The position numbers were made by a program, and so were the translations under genes. The notes under the pieces were generated by a model, which saw nothing but the letters and a program-made list of their open reading frames with translations, ran no database searches and was not told the DNA's origin. A stretch of DNA of 64,000 nucleotides. Origin: Pseudomonas sp. Q11. Its GTDB lineage: Bacteria; Pseudomonadota; Gammaproteobacteria; Pseudomonadales; Pseudomonadaceae. Location: contig NZ_JAKNQY010000003.1 of assembly GCF_024494355.1 (NCBI RefSeq), forward strand, positions 69,666 through 133,665, in the 5' to 3' direction. Positions 1-10,148 of this stretch are shown here, piece after piece. Positions within the stretch are counted from its first letter, which is position 1. Every line of letters begins with the position of its first letter.

Positions 1-1844
<1,844 letters not shown>

Positions 1845-1944
1845 GTCGATGACCGGTATGAAAGATGAAAAATCGCGGGCGCGGAATATAGCACAAAAAA
1901 TAACCAATTCCGACGGCTATGGTCGGAAATTGGTGGTGCACCTT

Positions 1945-2006
1945 TCGCGAGCAGGCTCGCTCCCACCTTGGAATGCATTCCTCTGTGGGAGCGAGCCTGC
2001 TCGCGA
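1945..2006. repeat. REP doublet (REPIN-like) between ygiQ and dnaB
   Basis: Two inverted copies of the core tcgcgagcaggctcgctccc face each other across about 16 bases. The two arms can fold into one long hairpin. The same core recurs many times in this window and is the common Pseudomonas fluorescens-group REP type. It may also act as a weak transcription or mRNA-decay boundary downstream of dnaB. Confidence 0.9.
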
Positions 2007-2032
2007 TGAGGCCAGATCAGGCGACGACGAAC

Positions 2033-3430
2033 TTACTCGTCATCATCAAAATTGTAGCTACCCGGCGCCAGGTTTTCGAAGCGCGTGTACTTGCCGATAA
2101 AGGCCAGGCGGATGAAGCCAATCGGGCCGTTACGCTGCTTGCCGATGATGATTTCGGCGATGCCCTTGTGTTCCGTCTCCGGGTGATACACCTCGTCACG
2201 GTAGACGAACATGATCACGTCGGCGTCCTGCTCGATCGCTCCGGATTCACGCAAGTCGGAGTTCACCGGGCGTTTGTTGGGGCGCTGTTCCAGGGAACGG
2301 TTCAACTGGGAGAGCGCCACCACCGGGCAGTTGAACTCCTTGGCCAAGGCCTTGAGGGAGCGGGAGATTTCGGAAATCTCGTTGGTCCGGTTGTCACCGC
2401 TGGACCCTGGGATCTGCATCAACTGCAGGTAGTCGATCATGATCAGCGCGATGTCACCGTGCTCACGCACCAGACGACGGGTTCGGGCGCGCATTTCCGA
2501 TGGGCTGATACCGGCAGTATCGTCGATGAACAGCTTGCGGTCGTTGAGCAGGTTGACCGCCGAAGTCAGGCGCGGCCAGTCGTCATCTTCCAGTTGGCCG
2601 GAACGGACCTTGGTCTGGTCGATACGCCCCAGGGACGAGAGCATACGCATGATCAGCGATTCACCTGGCATCTCCAGGGAATACACCAGAACGGCCTTGT
2701 CGCTGCGCAACACGGCGTTTTCCACCAGGTTCATCGCAAAAGTGGTTTTACCCATCGACGGACGGCCGGCGACGATGACCAGGTCCGATGGCTGCAAGCC
2801 GCTGGTCTTCTCATCGAGGTCGGTGTAGCCGGTGGACAGGCCGGTGATGGCGTTGTCGGTGTTGAACAGGGTGTCGATGCGATCGATGGCCTTGGTCAGC
2901 AGATCGTTGACGCTCACCGGGCCACCGGTTTTTGGCCGGGCCTCGGCGATCTGGAAGATTTGCCGTTCCGCTTCGTCGAGGATCTCGGCAGCGGTTCGGC
3001 CTTCCGGGTTGAAGGCGCTGTCAGCGATTTCAGTGCTGATGCCGATCAATTGGCGCAAGGTCGCCCGTTCACGCACGATCTGGGCATAGGCCTTGATGTT
3101 GGCGACAGACGGCGTGTTTTTTGCCAGTTCACCCAGATAACCGAGGCCGCCAACCTGAGACGTCTGGCCTTCCTTGTCCAATTGCTCGGCCAGGGTTACC
3201 ACATCGATCGGCATGTTCTGATCGGCCAATCTTGCGATGGCACGGAAAATCAGGCGGTGGTCATGCCGGTAGAAATCGCCGTCGGATACTTGATCGAGCA
3301 CGCGTTCCCAGGCGTTGTTGTCCAGCATCAGACCACCGAGCACGGCCTGTTCGGCCTCGATGGAGTGCGGAGGCACCTTCAGGGCAGCGGTTTGCAGATC
3401 GTATTGCTCGGGAGCGGTGATTTCGTTCAT
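2033..3430 (-). CDS. dnaB: Replicative DNA helicase DnaB
   Basis: The 465-residue protein starts MNEITAPEQYDLQ. An in-frame GTG two codons upstream is possible, but the ATG at 3430 matches the start I remember for Pseudomonas homologues. The N-terminal domain (about 20-120) binds primase. The RecA-like C-terminal motor has Walker A GRPSMGKTT (about 222-230), the Walker B region IALIMIDYLQLMQ and the arginine-finger region near QRPNKRPVNSDLRESGAIEQ. It forms the hexameric helicase at the fork and moves 5'-3' on the lagging strand. Its position downstream of rplI is usual in Pseudomonas. The protein ends in the acidic tail FDDDE. Confidence 0.98.
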   Translation of the reverse strand: MNEITAPEQYDLQTAALKVPPHSIEAEQAVLGGLMLDNNAWERVLDQVSDGDFYRHDHRLIFRAIARLADQNMPIDVVTLAEQLDKEGQTSQVGGLGYLGELAKNTPSVANIKAYAQIVRERATLRQLIGISTEIADSAFNPEGRTAAEILDEAERQIFQIAEARPKTGGPVSVNDLLTKAIDRIDTLFNTDNAITGLSTGYTDLDEKTSGLQPSDLVIVAGRPSMGKTTFAMNLVENAVLRSDKAVLVYSLEMPGESLIMRMLSSLGRIDQTKVRSGQLEDDDWPRLTSAVNLLNDRKLFIDDTAGISPSEMRARTRRLVREHGDIALIMIDYLQLMQIPGSSGDNRTNEISEISRSLKALAKEFNCPVVALSQLNRSLEQRPNKRPVNSDLRESGAIEQDADVIMFVYRDEVYHPETEHKGIAEIIIGKQRNGPIGFIRLAFIGKYTRFENLAPGSYNFDDDE

Positions 3431-3484
3431 GGCCACTTGATTCTTTTGGAAACGCAGGGGGTTTTGAAAATCAGCAATTGCAGA

Positions 3485-3521
3485 AAGACAAAGGGCACGA
3501 CCTGTAAACAGGATCGTGCCC
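3485..3521 (-). terminator. Rho-independent terminator after rplI
   Basis: Read on the minus strand, an 8-bp stem gggcacga/tcgtgccc (3493-3500 with 3514-3521) encloses a 13-base loop and is followed by a T-rich tract (tttgtctttct). It lies between rplI (stop at 3567) and the dnaB start, so it should end or attenuate the ribosomal-protein transcript before dnaB. Confidence 0.7.
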
Positions 3522-3566
3522 GATGTTACCGACTAGTACCCGAGGGTGCCAGCCGACAGGTATTGC

Positions 3567-4013
3567 TTAAGCTGCTACCACGACAACGCGTACGGTGGCT
3601 TCAACTTCGGCGTGCAGGTGCACGGCTACGTCGAATTCGCCTACGTTGCGGATGGTGCCGTTCGGCAGACGAACTTCGCTCTTCGACACTTCAACGCCAG
3701 AGGCGGTCAGTGCGTCAGCGATGTCGTGAGTACCGATCGAACCGAACAGCTTGCCTTCGTCGCCAGCGGTGGCAGTGATGGTCACTTCCAGCTCGGCCAG
3801 TTGGGCAGCACGGCTTTCAGCCGAGGTTTTACGGTCTGCTGCGGCTTTTTCCAGCTCAGCGCGACGCTCTTCGAACGCGGCCAGGTTGGCAGCGGTCGCA
3901 GCGGTGGCTTTGCCGTAAGGCAGCAGGTAGTTACGGCCGTAACCGGCCTTAACGTTTACTTTGTCACCCAGGTTGCCCAGGTTGGTGACTTTTTCCAGAA
4001 GGATCAGTTGCAT
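3567..4013 (-). CDS. rplI: 50S ribosomal protein L9
   Basis: The 148-residue length is the usual size for L9. The N-terminal rRNA-binding domain carries the conserved block [20 protein letters not shown] (about 19-38). A long connecting helix (about 40-75) and a C-terminal domain containing [14 protein letters not shown] follow. L9 bridges the L1 stalk base of the large subunit and restrains ribosome slippage. It is the last gene of the rpsF-rpsR-(DUF2232)-rplI cluster. Confidence 0.98.
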   Translation of the reverse strand: MQLILLEKVTNLGNLGDKVNVKAGYGRNYLLPYGKATAATAANLAAFEERRAELEKAAADRKTSAESRAAQLAELEVTITATAGDEGKLFGSIGTHDIADALTASGVEVSKSEVRLPNGTIRNVGEFDVAVHLHAEVEATVRVVVVAA

Positions 4014-4031
4014 GTGAAAATCCTCTAACTT

Positions 4032-4925
4032 TTAACCTTCACCGTTCGCGTTGTCGGCGTCTTTCGGCGCCATACGACCGCGAAAATCAATCAGGCTGTC
4101 GACGATGGCCAAGACCACCAGCAACGGATAGATCAGCTGCATGAACAGCAACAACGTGACGTACAACCCCACCAGCCAGAACCGGCCCAGCCGCTTTTTC
4201 GCCACCAGCCCGTGAATCAGGGCCAGAGCGGCAAATACCAGCGGTACGCTGCACAACGGCGTGAGCATGGCCATCTGCGGACCGAAGTTCGGTCCCAGAA
4301 GCATGCCCGCCAGCAGCAACATCGCCAGCCCAAGCGGGAAACGGATGGCGCGAAATTCGCGACCAAAACCACCCGAGTTGTACAACAACGCCTGCCAGTA
4401 GCGCCCGATAATCAGGCTCAGCACACTGACGATTTGTAACAAGGCCGCAATCAGGCCGGTCAGGACCGGTGCGATCAGGGACGCGAAACGCGCCTGCTCC
4501 TCTACCGACATCTGCTGGTAGAGATCACCGAGGGCCTCGGGCAGGATTTTTATCAAAGCCTGCGACAGCATCTCGATCTGGGGCGCGAAAGCCACCCCGA
4601 GCACCACTGAAAACACCACTCCCATCGCTATGCTGACCAGCAGCACGCGGTTCCAGGATTCGCTTGCGCGCAACACCAACGCCAGCGCCGAAGACCCCAG
4701 CAGCACCATCAGTGCCCGCGGGTCAGCGGAATACAGCCACCAGAGCAAGGCCGGCAGCAGTCCCAGAGCAAGAACGCCAAGGGCGTCCTTCAATCCGCGC
4801 CGCAGGAGTACAAGACCCACCGCGGCAGCACCCAACCAATACAACAACGGCAATGCCGCGCATCCAGCCACTACCAGAGTGGCCTGCATACGACCGCGCA
4901 TGATGAACTCAGCTAAGGCGCGCAT
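4032..4925 (-). CDS. DUF2232 (YybS-like) integral membrane protein
   Basis: The 297-residue protein consists almost entirely of hydrophobic segments, about eight predicted helices. They include ATLVVAGCAALPLLYW, AVGLVLLRRG, ALGLLPALLWWLY, VLLVSIAMGVVFSVVLGVAF and a C-terminal LYVTLLLFMQLIYPLLVVLA. A gene of this kind regularly sits between rpsR and rplI in Pseudomonas and matches DUF2232/YybS. The family has no established biochemical role. It lies 36 bases after rpsR and 18 bases before rplI, so it is almost certainly co-transcribed with ribosomal genes. The exact start is uncertain because several ATG codons occur in the first 13 residues. Confidence 0.85.
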   Translation of the reverse strand: MRALAEFIMRGRMQATLVVAGCAALPLLYWLGAAAVGLVLLRRGLKDALGVLALGLLPALLWWLYSADPRALMVLLGSSALALVLRASESWNRVLLVSIAMGVVFSVVLGVAFAPQIEMLSQALIKILPEALGDLYQQMSVEEQARFASLIAPVLTGLIAALLQIVSVLSLIIGRYWQALLYNSGGFGREFRAIRFPLGLAMLLLAGMLLGPNFGPQMAMLTPLCSVPLVFAALALIHGLVAKKRLGRFWLVGLYVTLLLFMQLIYPLLVVLAIVDSLIDFRGRMAPKDADNANGEG

Positions 4926-4961
4926 GCATTCAATCCTTTGCTACGTGTCGACTGCCCGGTC

Positions 4962-5192
4962 TCAGCGGCCGTGGCTGTCGGTGTAGGCCAGCAGGGCCAG
5001 GAAGCGGGCGCGCTTGATAGCGGTGGCCAGCTGACGCTGATAACGAGCTTTGGTACCGGTGATACGGCTTGGAACGATTTTGCCGGTCTCGGATACGTAG
5101 GCTTTCAGAGTGTTGAGATCTTTGTAATCGATCTCTTTCACGTCTTCAGCGGTGAAGCGGCAGAATTTACGACGACGGAAGAAACGTGCCAT
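4962..5192 (-). CDS. rpsR: 30S ribosomal protein S18
   Basis: The 76 residues match the standard S18 length. The N-terminal [13 protein letters not shown] and the block [20 protein letters not shown] are characteristic, as is the basic region [20 protein letters not shown]18 binds the small subunit platform as a heterodimer with S6. Here it follows rpsF by 28 bases in the conserved order. Confidence 0.98.
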
Positions 5193-5220
5193 GTGATTGG
5201 CTCCTTAAAAGGTCCGTGGA

Positions 5221-5649
5221 TTACTCGTCAGCGTTATCGCTGTTGTCGCTGTCGCTATCGCTGTCATCGCCTTCGGCGCTGTCAGAGTGCTCAGGACGGT
5301 CGCGACGCTCACGGCGCTCACTGCGGTTTTCTTCAGCCTTGAGCATCTCGGATTGGCCGGTGACGGCTTCTTCGCGACGGATGACCAGGTTACGGATCAC
5401 TGCATCGTTGTAGCGGAAGTTGTCTTCCAGCTCGGCCAGGGCCTTGCCGGTGCACTCAACGTTCAGCATCACGTAGTGAGCCTTGTGAACATTGTTGATT
5501 GCGTAGGCCAGTTGACGACGGCCCCAATCTTCCAGACGGTGGATTTTGCCGCCGTCTTCTTCGATCAGCTTGGTGTAACGCTCAACCATGCCGCCGACTT
5601 GCTCGCTTTGATCCGGGTGGACCAAAAAGATGATTTCGTAATGACGCAT
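5221..5649 (-). CDS. rpsF: 30S ribosomal protein S6
   Basis: The 142-residue protein begins [20 protein letters not shown], which is canonical S6, and contains [20 protein letters not shown] and [15 protein letters not shown]. After about residue 110 it carries a very acidic Ser/Asp-rich tail ([17 protein letters not shown]). In E. coli the S6 C-terminus is glutamylated by RimK. A gapped ribosome-binding site (aaggagcattc) precedes the ATG. It is the first gene of the S6-S18-L9 cluster, and a good promoter lies at 5768-5796. Confidence 0.98.
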   Translation of the reverse strand: MRHYEIIFLVHPDQSEQVGGMVERYTKLIEEDGGKIHRLEDWGRRQLAYAINNVHKAHYVMLNVECTGKALAELEDNFRYNDAVIRNLVIRREEAVTGQSEMLKAEENRSERRERRDRPEHSDSAEGDDSDSDSDNSDNADE

Positions 5650-5767
5650 GAATGCTCCTTACGGGTTGTAGCCTGCCGCTCAAAAACGGTCAGACAAGGA
5701 GTGAATGACACTTATGGACTTGTGGACGCTAGACACAAAAGTGCCTGCCATCACAGCAAGGGGCGCA

Positions 5768-5796
5768 ATTGTAGAGAAGGGCCGAGGGCGACGCAA
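5768..5796 (-). promoter_or_regulatory. Sigma-70 type promoter of the rpsF operon
   Basis: On the minus strand, TTGCGT (5796-5791) and TACAAT (5773-5768) are separated by exactly 17 bases. This predicts a start near 5760 and a leader of about 110 nt before rpsF. In many bacteria the S6:S18 complex binds the rpsF leader for autoregulation. I have not confirmed that motif here, but the leader length allows it. Confidence 0.6.
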
Positions 5797-5847
5797 GGTG
5801 ATTGGTGATTATTTGAACAACCCCCAATGCTTACCCACACAAACCAA

Positions 5848-5937
5848 TGTGGGAGCGAGCCTGCTCGCGATGAGGGCGCCACATTCAACATTTGCGTTGA
5901 ACGACACTCCGCTATCGCGAGCAGGCTCGCTCCCACA
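5848..5937. repeat. REP doublet between rlmB and rpsF
   Basis: Inverted REP cores (tgtgggagcgagcctgctcg at the left, its reverse complement at the right) lie about 45 bases apart. They occupy most of the 303-base stretch 5650-5952. The rest of that stretch holds the rpsF leader and promoter and no gene. Confidence 0.88.
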
Positions 5938-5952
5938 GGGACTGCAACCGGA

Positions 5953-6720
5953 TCAGGATTTTTTGGCGGCCGCAGCAACCTTGACACTACGCTGGCGCTG
6001 GGCCTCGAACAGGCACACGCCAGTCGCGACCGAGACGTTGAGGCTGCTCACACTGCCGGCCATCGGCAGCTTGACCAGGTAGTCGCAATGCTCGCGGGTC
6101 AGGCGACGCATGCCTTTGCCTTCAGCCCCCATGATCAGGATGGTCGGGCCCGTCAGGTCCTGGTCATAAATGCTGACCTCAGCCTCGCCCGCCGTACCAA
6201 CCACCCACAGGCCGCGCTGCTGGAGCTTCTCCAGGGTACGCGCCAGGTTGGTCACAGCCACCAGCGGGATCACCTCCGCCGCGCCGCAGGCGACTTTACG
6301 CACCACCGGCGTCAACGTTGCCGACTTGTCTTTAGGTACGATGACCGCCAACGCGCCGGCCGCATCTGCCGAGCGCAGGCAAGCACCGAGGTTGTGAGGA
6401 TCGGTCACGCCGTCCAGTACCAGCAACAATGGCGCGCCTTCGGTGCGATCGAGCAGCTCGTCGAGCATCGCCTCGCCCCAGACCTGGCTCGGGCTGACCT
6501 CGGCCACGACACCCTGGTGCACACCTTCGACCCAGGCGTCCATTTCCCGCCGTTCAGCCTGGCCGACCGCCACGCGATTCTCGCTGGCCAGTTCGATCAG
6601 GGTCTGGACCCGCGGATCACTACGCCCTTCTGCCAGCCAGATCTGCTTGACCCGCTTGGGATGGTGACGCAGCAATGCTTCCACGGCATGCACGCCGTAG
6701 ATTTTTTCCAACTGACTCAT
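5953..6720 (-). CDS. rlmB: 23S rRNA (guanosine-2251-2'-O)-methyltransferase RlmB
   Basis: The 255-residue SPOUT-class methyltransferase has an N-terminal substrate-binding domain starting MSQLEKIYGVHAVEALLR. The three SpoU motifs follow: LDGVTDPHNLGACLRSADA (about 97-115), MGAEGKGMRRLT, and SVSSLNVSVATG forming the knot that binds S-adenosylmethionine. It methylates the ribose of G2251 in the P loop of 23S rRNA. Its ATG overlaps the rnr stop codon (ATGA), so the two are translationally coupled, as is common for rnr-rlmB. Confidence 0.97.
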   Translation of the reverse strand: MSQLEKIYGVHAVEALLRHHPKRVKQIWLAEGRSDPRVQTLIELASENRVAVGQAERREMDAWVEGVHQGVVAEVSPSQVWGEAMLDELLDRTEGAPLLLVLDGVTDPHNLGACLRSADAAGALAVIVPKDKSATLTPVVRKVACGAAEVIPLVAVTNLARTLEKLQQRGLWVVGTAGEAEVSIYDQDLTGPTILIMGAEGKGMRRLTREHCDYLVKLPMAGSVSSLNVSVATGVCLFEAQRQRSVKVAAAAKKS

Positions 6721-9335
6721 GACTTGGCCTTGGGTTTACGCGCCCCGCCACTTTTGGCTGGGGCCGAGCCCGCTTTCGGCGGGCCTTTACGGTGCTTGCT
6801 CGGCTTGCCGGTCGCGTTGTCCGGCGCCGACCGTCCGGTCTTTCCCCCAGACGCCGCTTTACCGCCGCTCTTGGCTTCGGCCAGCAACGCCTGCTTCATC
6901 TCACGGCTTTTGCGCAGCTCGGCGTTTTTCGTCGCCGCATCGCTCGGGCGATAGGCTTCGACGGCTTTTTCCTTGGCCGGACCGCGACGCCCGGATTTGG
7001 CCGGAGCAGGCTCGGCGGCAGTCTTGGCCGCAGGCGCAGAAGTTTCGCTGCCGCGCTTCTTGCGGCCAATCGGCGCGCTGATGGTTTTTTCTGCCATCTC
7101 GAAGTCGATCTTGCGCTCGTCGAGATCAACGCGCATGACCCGCACTTCGACCGTATCGCCAAGGCGGAAGCTGCGACCGGTACGCTCACCCGCCAAGCGG
7201 TGATGCACTGGGTCGAAGTGGTAGTAATCGCCCGGCAGCGCGGTGACGTGCACCAGGCCTTCGACGTAGATGTCGGTCAGTTCGACGAACAGGCCAAAAC
7301 CGGTCACGGCAGTGATCACACCTGGGAACGACTCACCCACGCGATCTTTCATGAACTCGCACTTGAGCCAGTTCACTACGTCGCGAGTCGCTTCATCGGC
7401 ACGGCGCTCGCTCATCGAGCATTGCTCGCCGAGCTGCTCCAGGGCCGCCTCGTCGTACGGGTAGATACGCGCCTTGGGGATGGTCATCGCACCGGCACGC
7501 TTGACGTGCGGGGTATTCATCTTCGAATGGATCACGCTGCGGATCGCCCGATGCGTGAGCAAGTCAGGGTAGCGACGGATCGGCGACGTGAAGTGGGTAT
7601 AGGCTTCGTAGTTCAGGCCGAAGTGACCCTGGTTATCGGCGCTGTATACCGCCTGGCTCAACGAGCGCAGCATCACGGTCTGGATCAGGTGGAAATCCGG
7701 GCGATCCTTGATACCGGCCAGCAGGGCCTGGTAATCCTTGGGCGACGGACCATCTTTGCCTTTGTGCAGGGACAAGCCGAGCTCACCAAGGAAAGCGCGC
7801 AGTTTTTCCAGACGCTCCGGCGGCGGGCCATCGTGGACCCGGTACAACGCAGGAATTTCGTGCTTCTTCAGGAACTCCGCAGTGGCCACGTTGGCGGCCA
7901 GCATGCATTCCTCGATCAGCTTGTGGGCATCGTTGCGCACCGTCGGACGAATCTCGGCGATCTTGCGCTCGGAACCGAAGATGATCCGGGTTTCCTGGGT
8001 TTCAAAATCGATCGCGCCACGTACATGACGCGCCGCCAGCAGCACTTTATAGAGCGAGTACAGCTCTTTGAGATGCGGCACGACATCAGTGTATTCACCG
8101 CGAAGCTTGCGCGATTCGGCAAGTTTCGGGGTTTCCAGCATCGCGCTGACCTTATTGTAGGTCAGACGGGCGTGGGAATGGATCACCGCCTCGTAGAAGC
8201 AGTAGTCGGTCATTTCGCCAGACTTGGAGATGGTCATCTCGCAAACCATGGCCAGACGATCGACGTGAGGATTGAGCGAGCACAAACCATTGGACAGTTG
8301 CTCTGGCAGCATCGGCACGACGCGCTCGGGGAAGTACACCGAGTTGCCACGCACCTGGGCCTCGGCGTCCAGCGCCGAACCAAGTTTCACGTAGCTGGAA
8401 ACATCGGCAATCGCCACGTACAACTTCCAGCCGCCGGAGAACAGGCGCAATTTGCCCGGCCTGGCTTCGCAGAAGACCGCATCGTCGAAATCCCGGGCGT
8501 CTTCGCCGTCGATGGTGACGAACGGCAAGTGGCGCAGGTCGATGCGCTTCTCTTTATCTTTTTCTTCGACTTCAGGCTTGAGTTTGGCGGCTTCTTTCAG
8601 GACCGCTTCGGGCCAGACGTGAGGGATGTCGTAGGTGCGCAAGGCAACATCGATTTCCATGCCCGGCGCCATGTAGTTACCGACCACTTCCACCACATCG
8701 CCCTGAGGCTGGAAGCGTGGGGTGGGCCAGTGGGTGATTTTCACCTCGACGAACTGACCGACCTTGGCGTTGGCGTTGCGGCCCGGGGTGACCAGCACTT
8801 CCTGCTGGATCTTCGGGTTGTCCGCGACGACAAAACCGATGCCGCCCTCTTCGAAGTAGCGGCCGACGATGCTTTCGTGAGCACGGGACACCACTTCGAC
8901 GATCACGCCCTCACGGCGACCACGGCGGTCCAGGCCGGACACCCGGGCCAGGGCCCGATCACCGTCGAACACCAGGCGCATTTGCGCCGGGCTCATGAAC
9001 AGGTCGTCACTGCCGTCGTCCGGGATCAGGAAGCCGAAACCGTCACGGTGACCGGCGATGCGGCCCAGGATCAGGTCAAGCTTGTCCACGGGCGCATAGG
9101 TGCCGCGCCGGGTATAGATCAACTGAGCATCGCGCTCCATGGCGCGCAGACGGCGGCGCAGGGCTTCGAGCTGGTCTTCGGTGGTCAGACCGAACTCTTC
9201 GACCAGTTGCTCGCGGCTAGCAGGCGAACCCCGATCGGCGAGATGCGCCAGGATCAGTTCGCGGCTAGGAATAGGGTTTTCGTATTTTTCCGCTTCACGA
9301 GCGGCCTCGGGATCGAGGGACTGCCAATCGGCCAT
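6717..9335 (-). CDS. rnr: Ribonuclease R (3'-5' exoribonuclease)
   Basis: The 872-residue protein has an N-terminal winged helix (about 25-90), two cold-shock-like domains and then the RNB catalytic core. The core contains the metal-binding stretch FVTIDGEDARDFDDAVF (about 270-287) and the conserved segment HFTSPIRRYPDLLTHR. An S1 domain (about 645-725, VGESFPGVITAVTGFGLFVEL) follows. The tail of about 130 residues is very rich in Lys, Ala and Pro. RNase R degrades structured RNA and takes part in rRNA quality control and tmRNA-linked decay. It overlaps rlmB by 4 bases. Confidence 0.98.
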   Translation of the reverse strand: MADWQSLDPEAAREAEKYENPIPSRELILAHLADRGSPASREQLVEEFGLTTEDQLEALRRRLRAMERDAQLIYTRRGTYAPVDKLDLILGRIAGHRDGFGFLIPDDGSDDLFMSPAQMRLVFDGDRALARVSGLDRRGRREGVIVEVVSRAHESIVGRYFEEGGIGFVVADNPKIQQEVLVTPGRNANAKVGQFVEVKITHWPTPRFQPQGDVVEVVGNYMAPGMEIDVALRTYDIPHVWPEAVLKEAAKLKPEVEEKDKEKRIDLRHLPFVTIDGEDARDFDDAVFCEARPGKLRLFSGGWKLYVAIADVSSYVKLGSALDAEAQVRGNSVYFPERVVPMLPEQLSNGLCSLNPHVDRLAMVCEMTISKSGEMTDYCFYEAVIHSHARLTYNKVSAMLETPKLAESRKLRGEYTDVVPHLKELYSLYKVLLAARHVRGAIDFETQETRIIFGSERKIAEIRPTVRNDAHKLIEECMLAANVATAEFLKKHEIPALYRVHDGPPPERLEKLRAFLGELGLSLHKGKDGPSPKDYQALLAGIKDRPDFHLIQTVMLRSLSQAVYSADNQGHFGLNYEAYTHFTSPIRRYPDLLTHRAIRSVIHSKMNTPHVKRAGAMTIPKARIYPYDEAALEQLGEQCSMSERRADEATRDVVNWLKCEFMKDRVGESFPGVITAVTGFGLFVELTDIYVEGLVHVTALPGDYYHFDPVHHRLAGERTGRSFRLGDTVEVRVMRVDLDERKIDFEMAEKTISAPIGRKKRGSETSAPAAKTAAEPAPAKSGRRGPAKEKAVEAYRPSDAATKNAELRKSREMKQALLAEAKSGGKAASGGKTGRSAPDNATGKPSKHRKGPPKAGSAPAKSGGARKPKAKS

Positions 9336-9496
9336 TAGAGAGTTTTCACCTTGTCTATATGCGGGTTAGTTTGGCATAGGCGTAATGAAACGGGAAATTT
9401 CAAGCATCCGATGCCGTTCCCTGAAGTCTTTTGACCCCTCTTGAAGCCAGGAAATGCACCGCTCGTGAAATTTACCGGTTTTTTTTGCCGGAGGGG

Positions 9497-9525
9497 TTTA
9501 CAGTTAAAAACACGCTCCGTATAGT
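9497..9525 (+). promoter_or_regulatory. Promoter of first tRNA-Leu
   Basis: TTTACA (9497-9502) and TATAGT (9520-9525) are spaced by 17 bases and followed by a GC-rich discriminator (gcgcgcc), the pattern expected of a stringently controlled stable-RNA promoter. The same arrangement recurs at 9762-9790. Confidence 0.8.
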
Positions 9526-9561
9526 GCGCGCCATCGATGACGCACACACGTTGCCGATACT

Positions 9562-9648
9562 GCCCAGATGGTGAAATTGGTAGACACGCCAGCTTCAGGT
9601 GCTGGTGACCGCAAGGTCGTGGAAGTTCGAGTCTTCTTCTGGGCACCA
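9562..9648 (+). tRNA. tRNA-Leu (anticodon CAG), copy 1
   Basis: The 87-nt sequence, including an encoded CCA end, folds as a class II tRNA. The acceptor stem is GCCCAGA/TCTGGGC, the anticodon stem is CCAGC/GCTGG with loop TTCAGGT (anticodon CAG), and a long variable arm and a T-arm GTTCGAGTC-type loop follow. It decodes CUG, the main leucine codon of Pseudomonas. Confidence 0.96.
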
Positions 9649-9683
9649 ATTTCGAGCAGCAGATCAATGATCTGCCAGCTCCA

Positions 9684-9708
9684 AAAAAACCCGCGAAAGC
9701 GGGTTTTT
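9684..9708 (+). terminator. Terminator of first tRNA-Leu
   Basis: The hairpin aaacccgc-gaaa-gcgggttt is followed by ttgcgtttct. A near-identical hairpin follows the second tRNA copy. Confidence 0.85.
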
Positions 9709-9761
9709 GCGTTTCTGCCCCCCTGGAACCTGGCTGGTAATTACTAAAACAAAAACAGGGG

Positions 9762-9790
9762 TTTACAGATCAAAACACGCTCCGTATAGT
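9762..9790 (+). promoter_or_regulatory. Promoter of second tRNA-Leu
   Basis: TTTACA (9762-9767) and TATAGT (9785-9790) have a 17-base spacer that shares aaaacacgctccg with the first copy. The duplication therefore included the promoter. Confidence 0.8.
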
Positions 9791-9824
9791 GCGCCACATC
9801 GACAGCGGCAACGCTGAAGATGCT

Positions 9825-9911
9825 GCCCAGATGGTGAAATTGGTAGACACGCCAGCTTCAGGTGCTGGTGACCGCAAGGTCGTGGAAGTTCGAGTCTTCT
9901 TCTGGGCACCA
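9825..9911 (+). tRNA. tRNA-Leu (anticodon CAG), copy 2
   Basis: This is an identical 87-nt copy of the tRNA at 9562-9648, with the same anticodon loop and encoded CCA. It has its own promoter and terminator, so it is an independent transcription unit rather than part of one precursor. Confidence 0.96.
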
Positions 9912-9946
9912 ATTCAAGCTTCAAGGTTACGGCCTTGAGCTCACAG

Positions 9947-9968
9947 AAACCCGCGAAAGCGGGTTTTT
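9947..9968 (+). terminator. Terminator of second tRNA-Leu
   Basis: The stem cccgc-gaaa-gcggg is followed by tttttgcgtttct and is the same hairpin as at 9684-9708. Confidence 0.85.
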
Positions 9969-10032
9969 GCGTTTCTGGGGTGCCGATTTATTGGCTGACG
10001 ACACAGATGCATCCGAGCCATTGAAACCGCTA

Positions 10033-10123
10033 TCGCGAGCAGGCTCGCTCCCACAGAGGATCTGCTGCGAACACAATATCTGTGAACGCTGGATATCTCC
10101 TGTGGGAGCGAGCCTGCTCGCGA
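10033..10123. repeat. REP doublet between the tRNA pair and the chemoreceptor
   Basis: Inverted REP cores lie at 10033-10055 and 10101-10123, separated by about 45 bases. They sit just past the 3' end of the chemoreceptor gene (stop at 10149). Confidence 0.88.
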
Positions 10124-10148
10124 TGAGGCCAGCCCAGGCAGCGATTAA

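Noticed and set aside
6792..9338. Open frame of 848 codons on the plus strand opposite rnr
   Set aside because: It is exactly complementary to RNase R, rich in His, Arg and Val as expected from reverse reading, and has no ribosome-binding site or family match.
9335..9667. Minus-strand frame of 110 codons over the first tRNA-Leu
   Set aside because: It runs across a functional tRNA gene and promoter, so a protein there is not credible.
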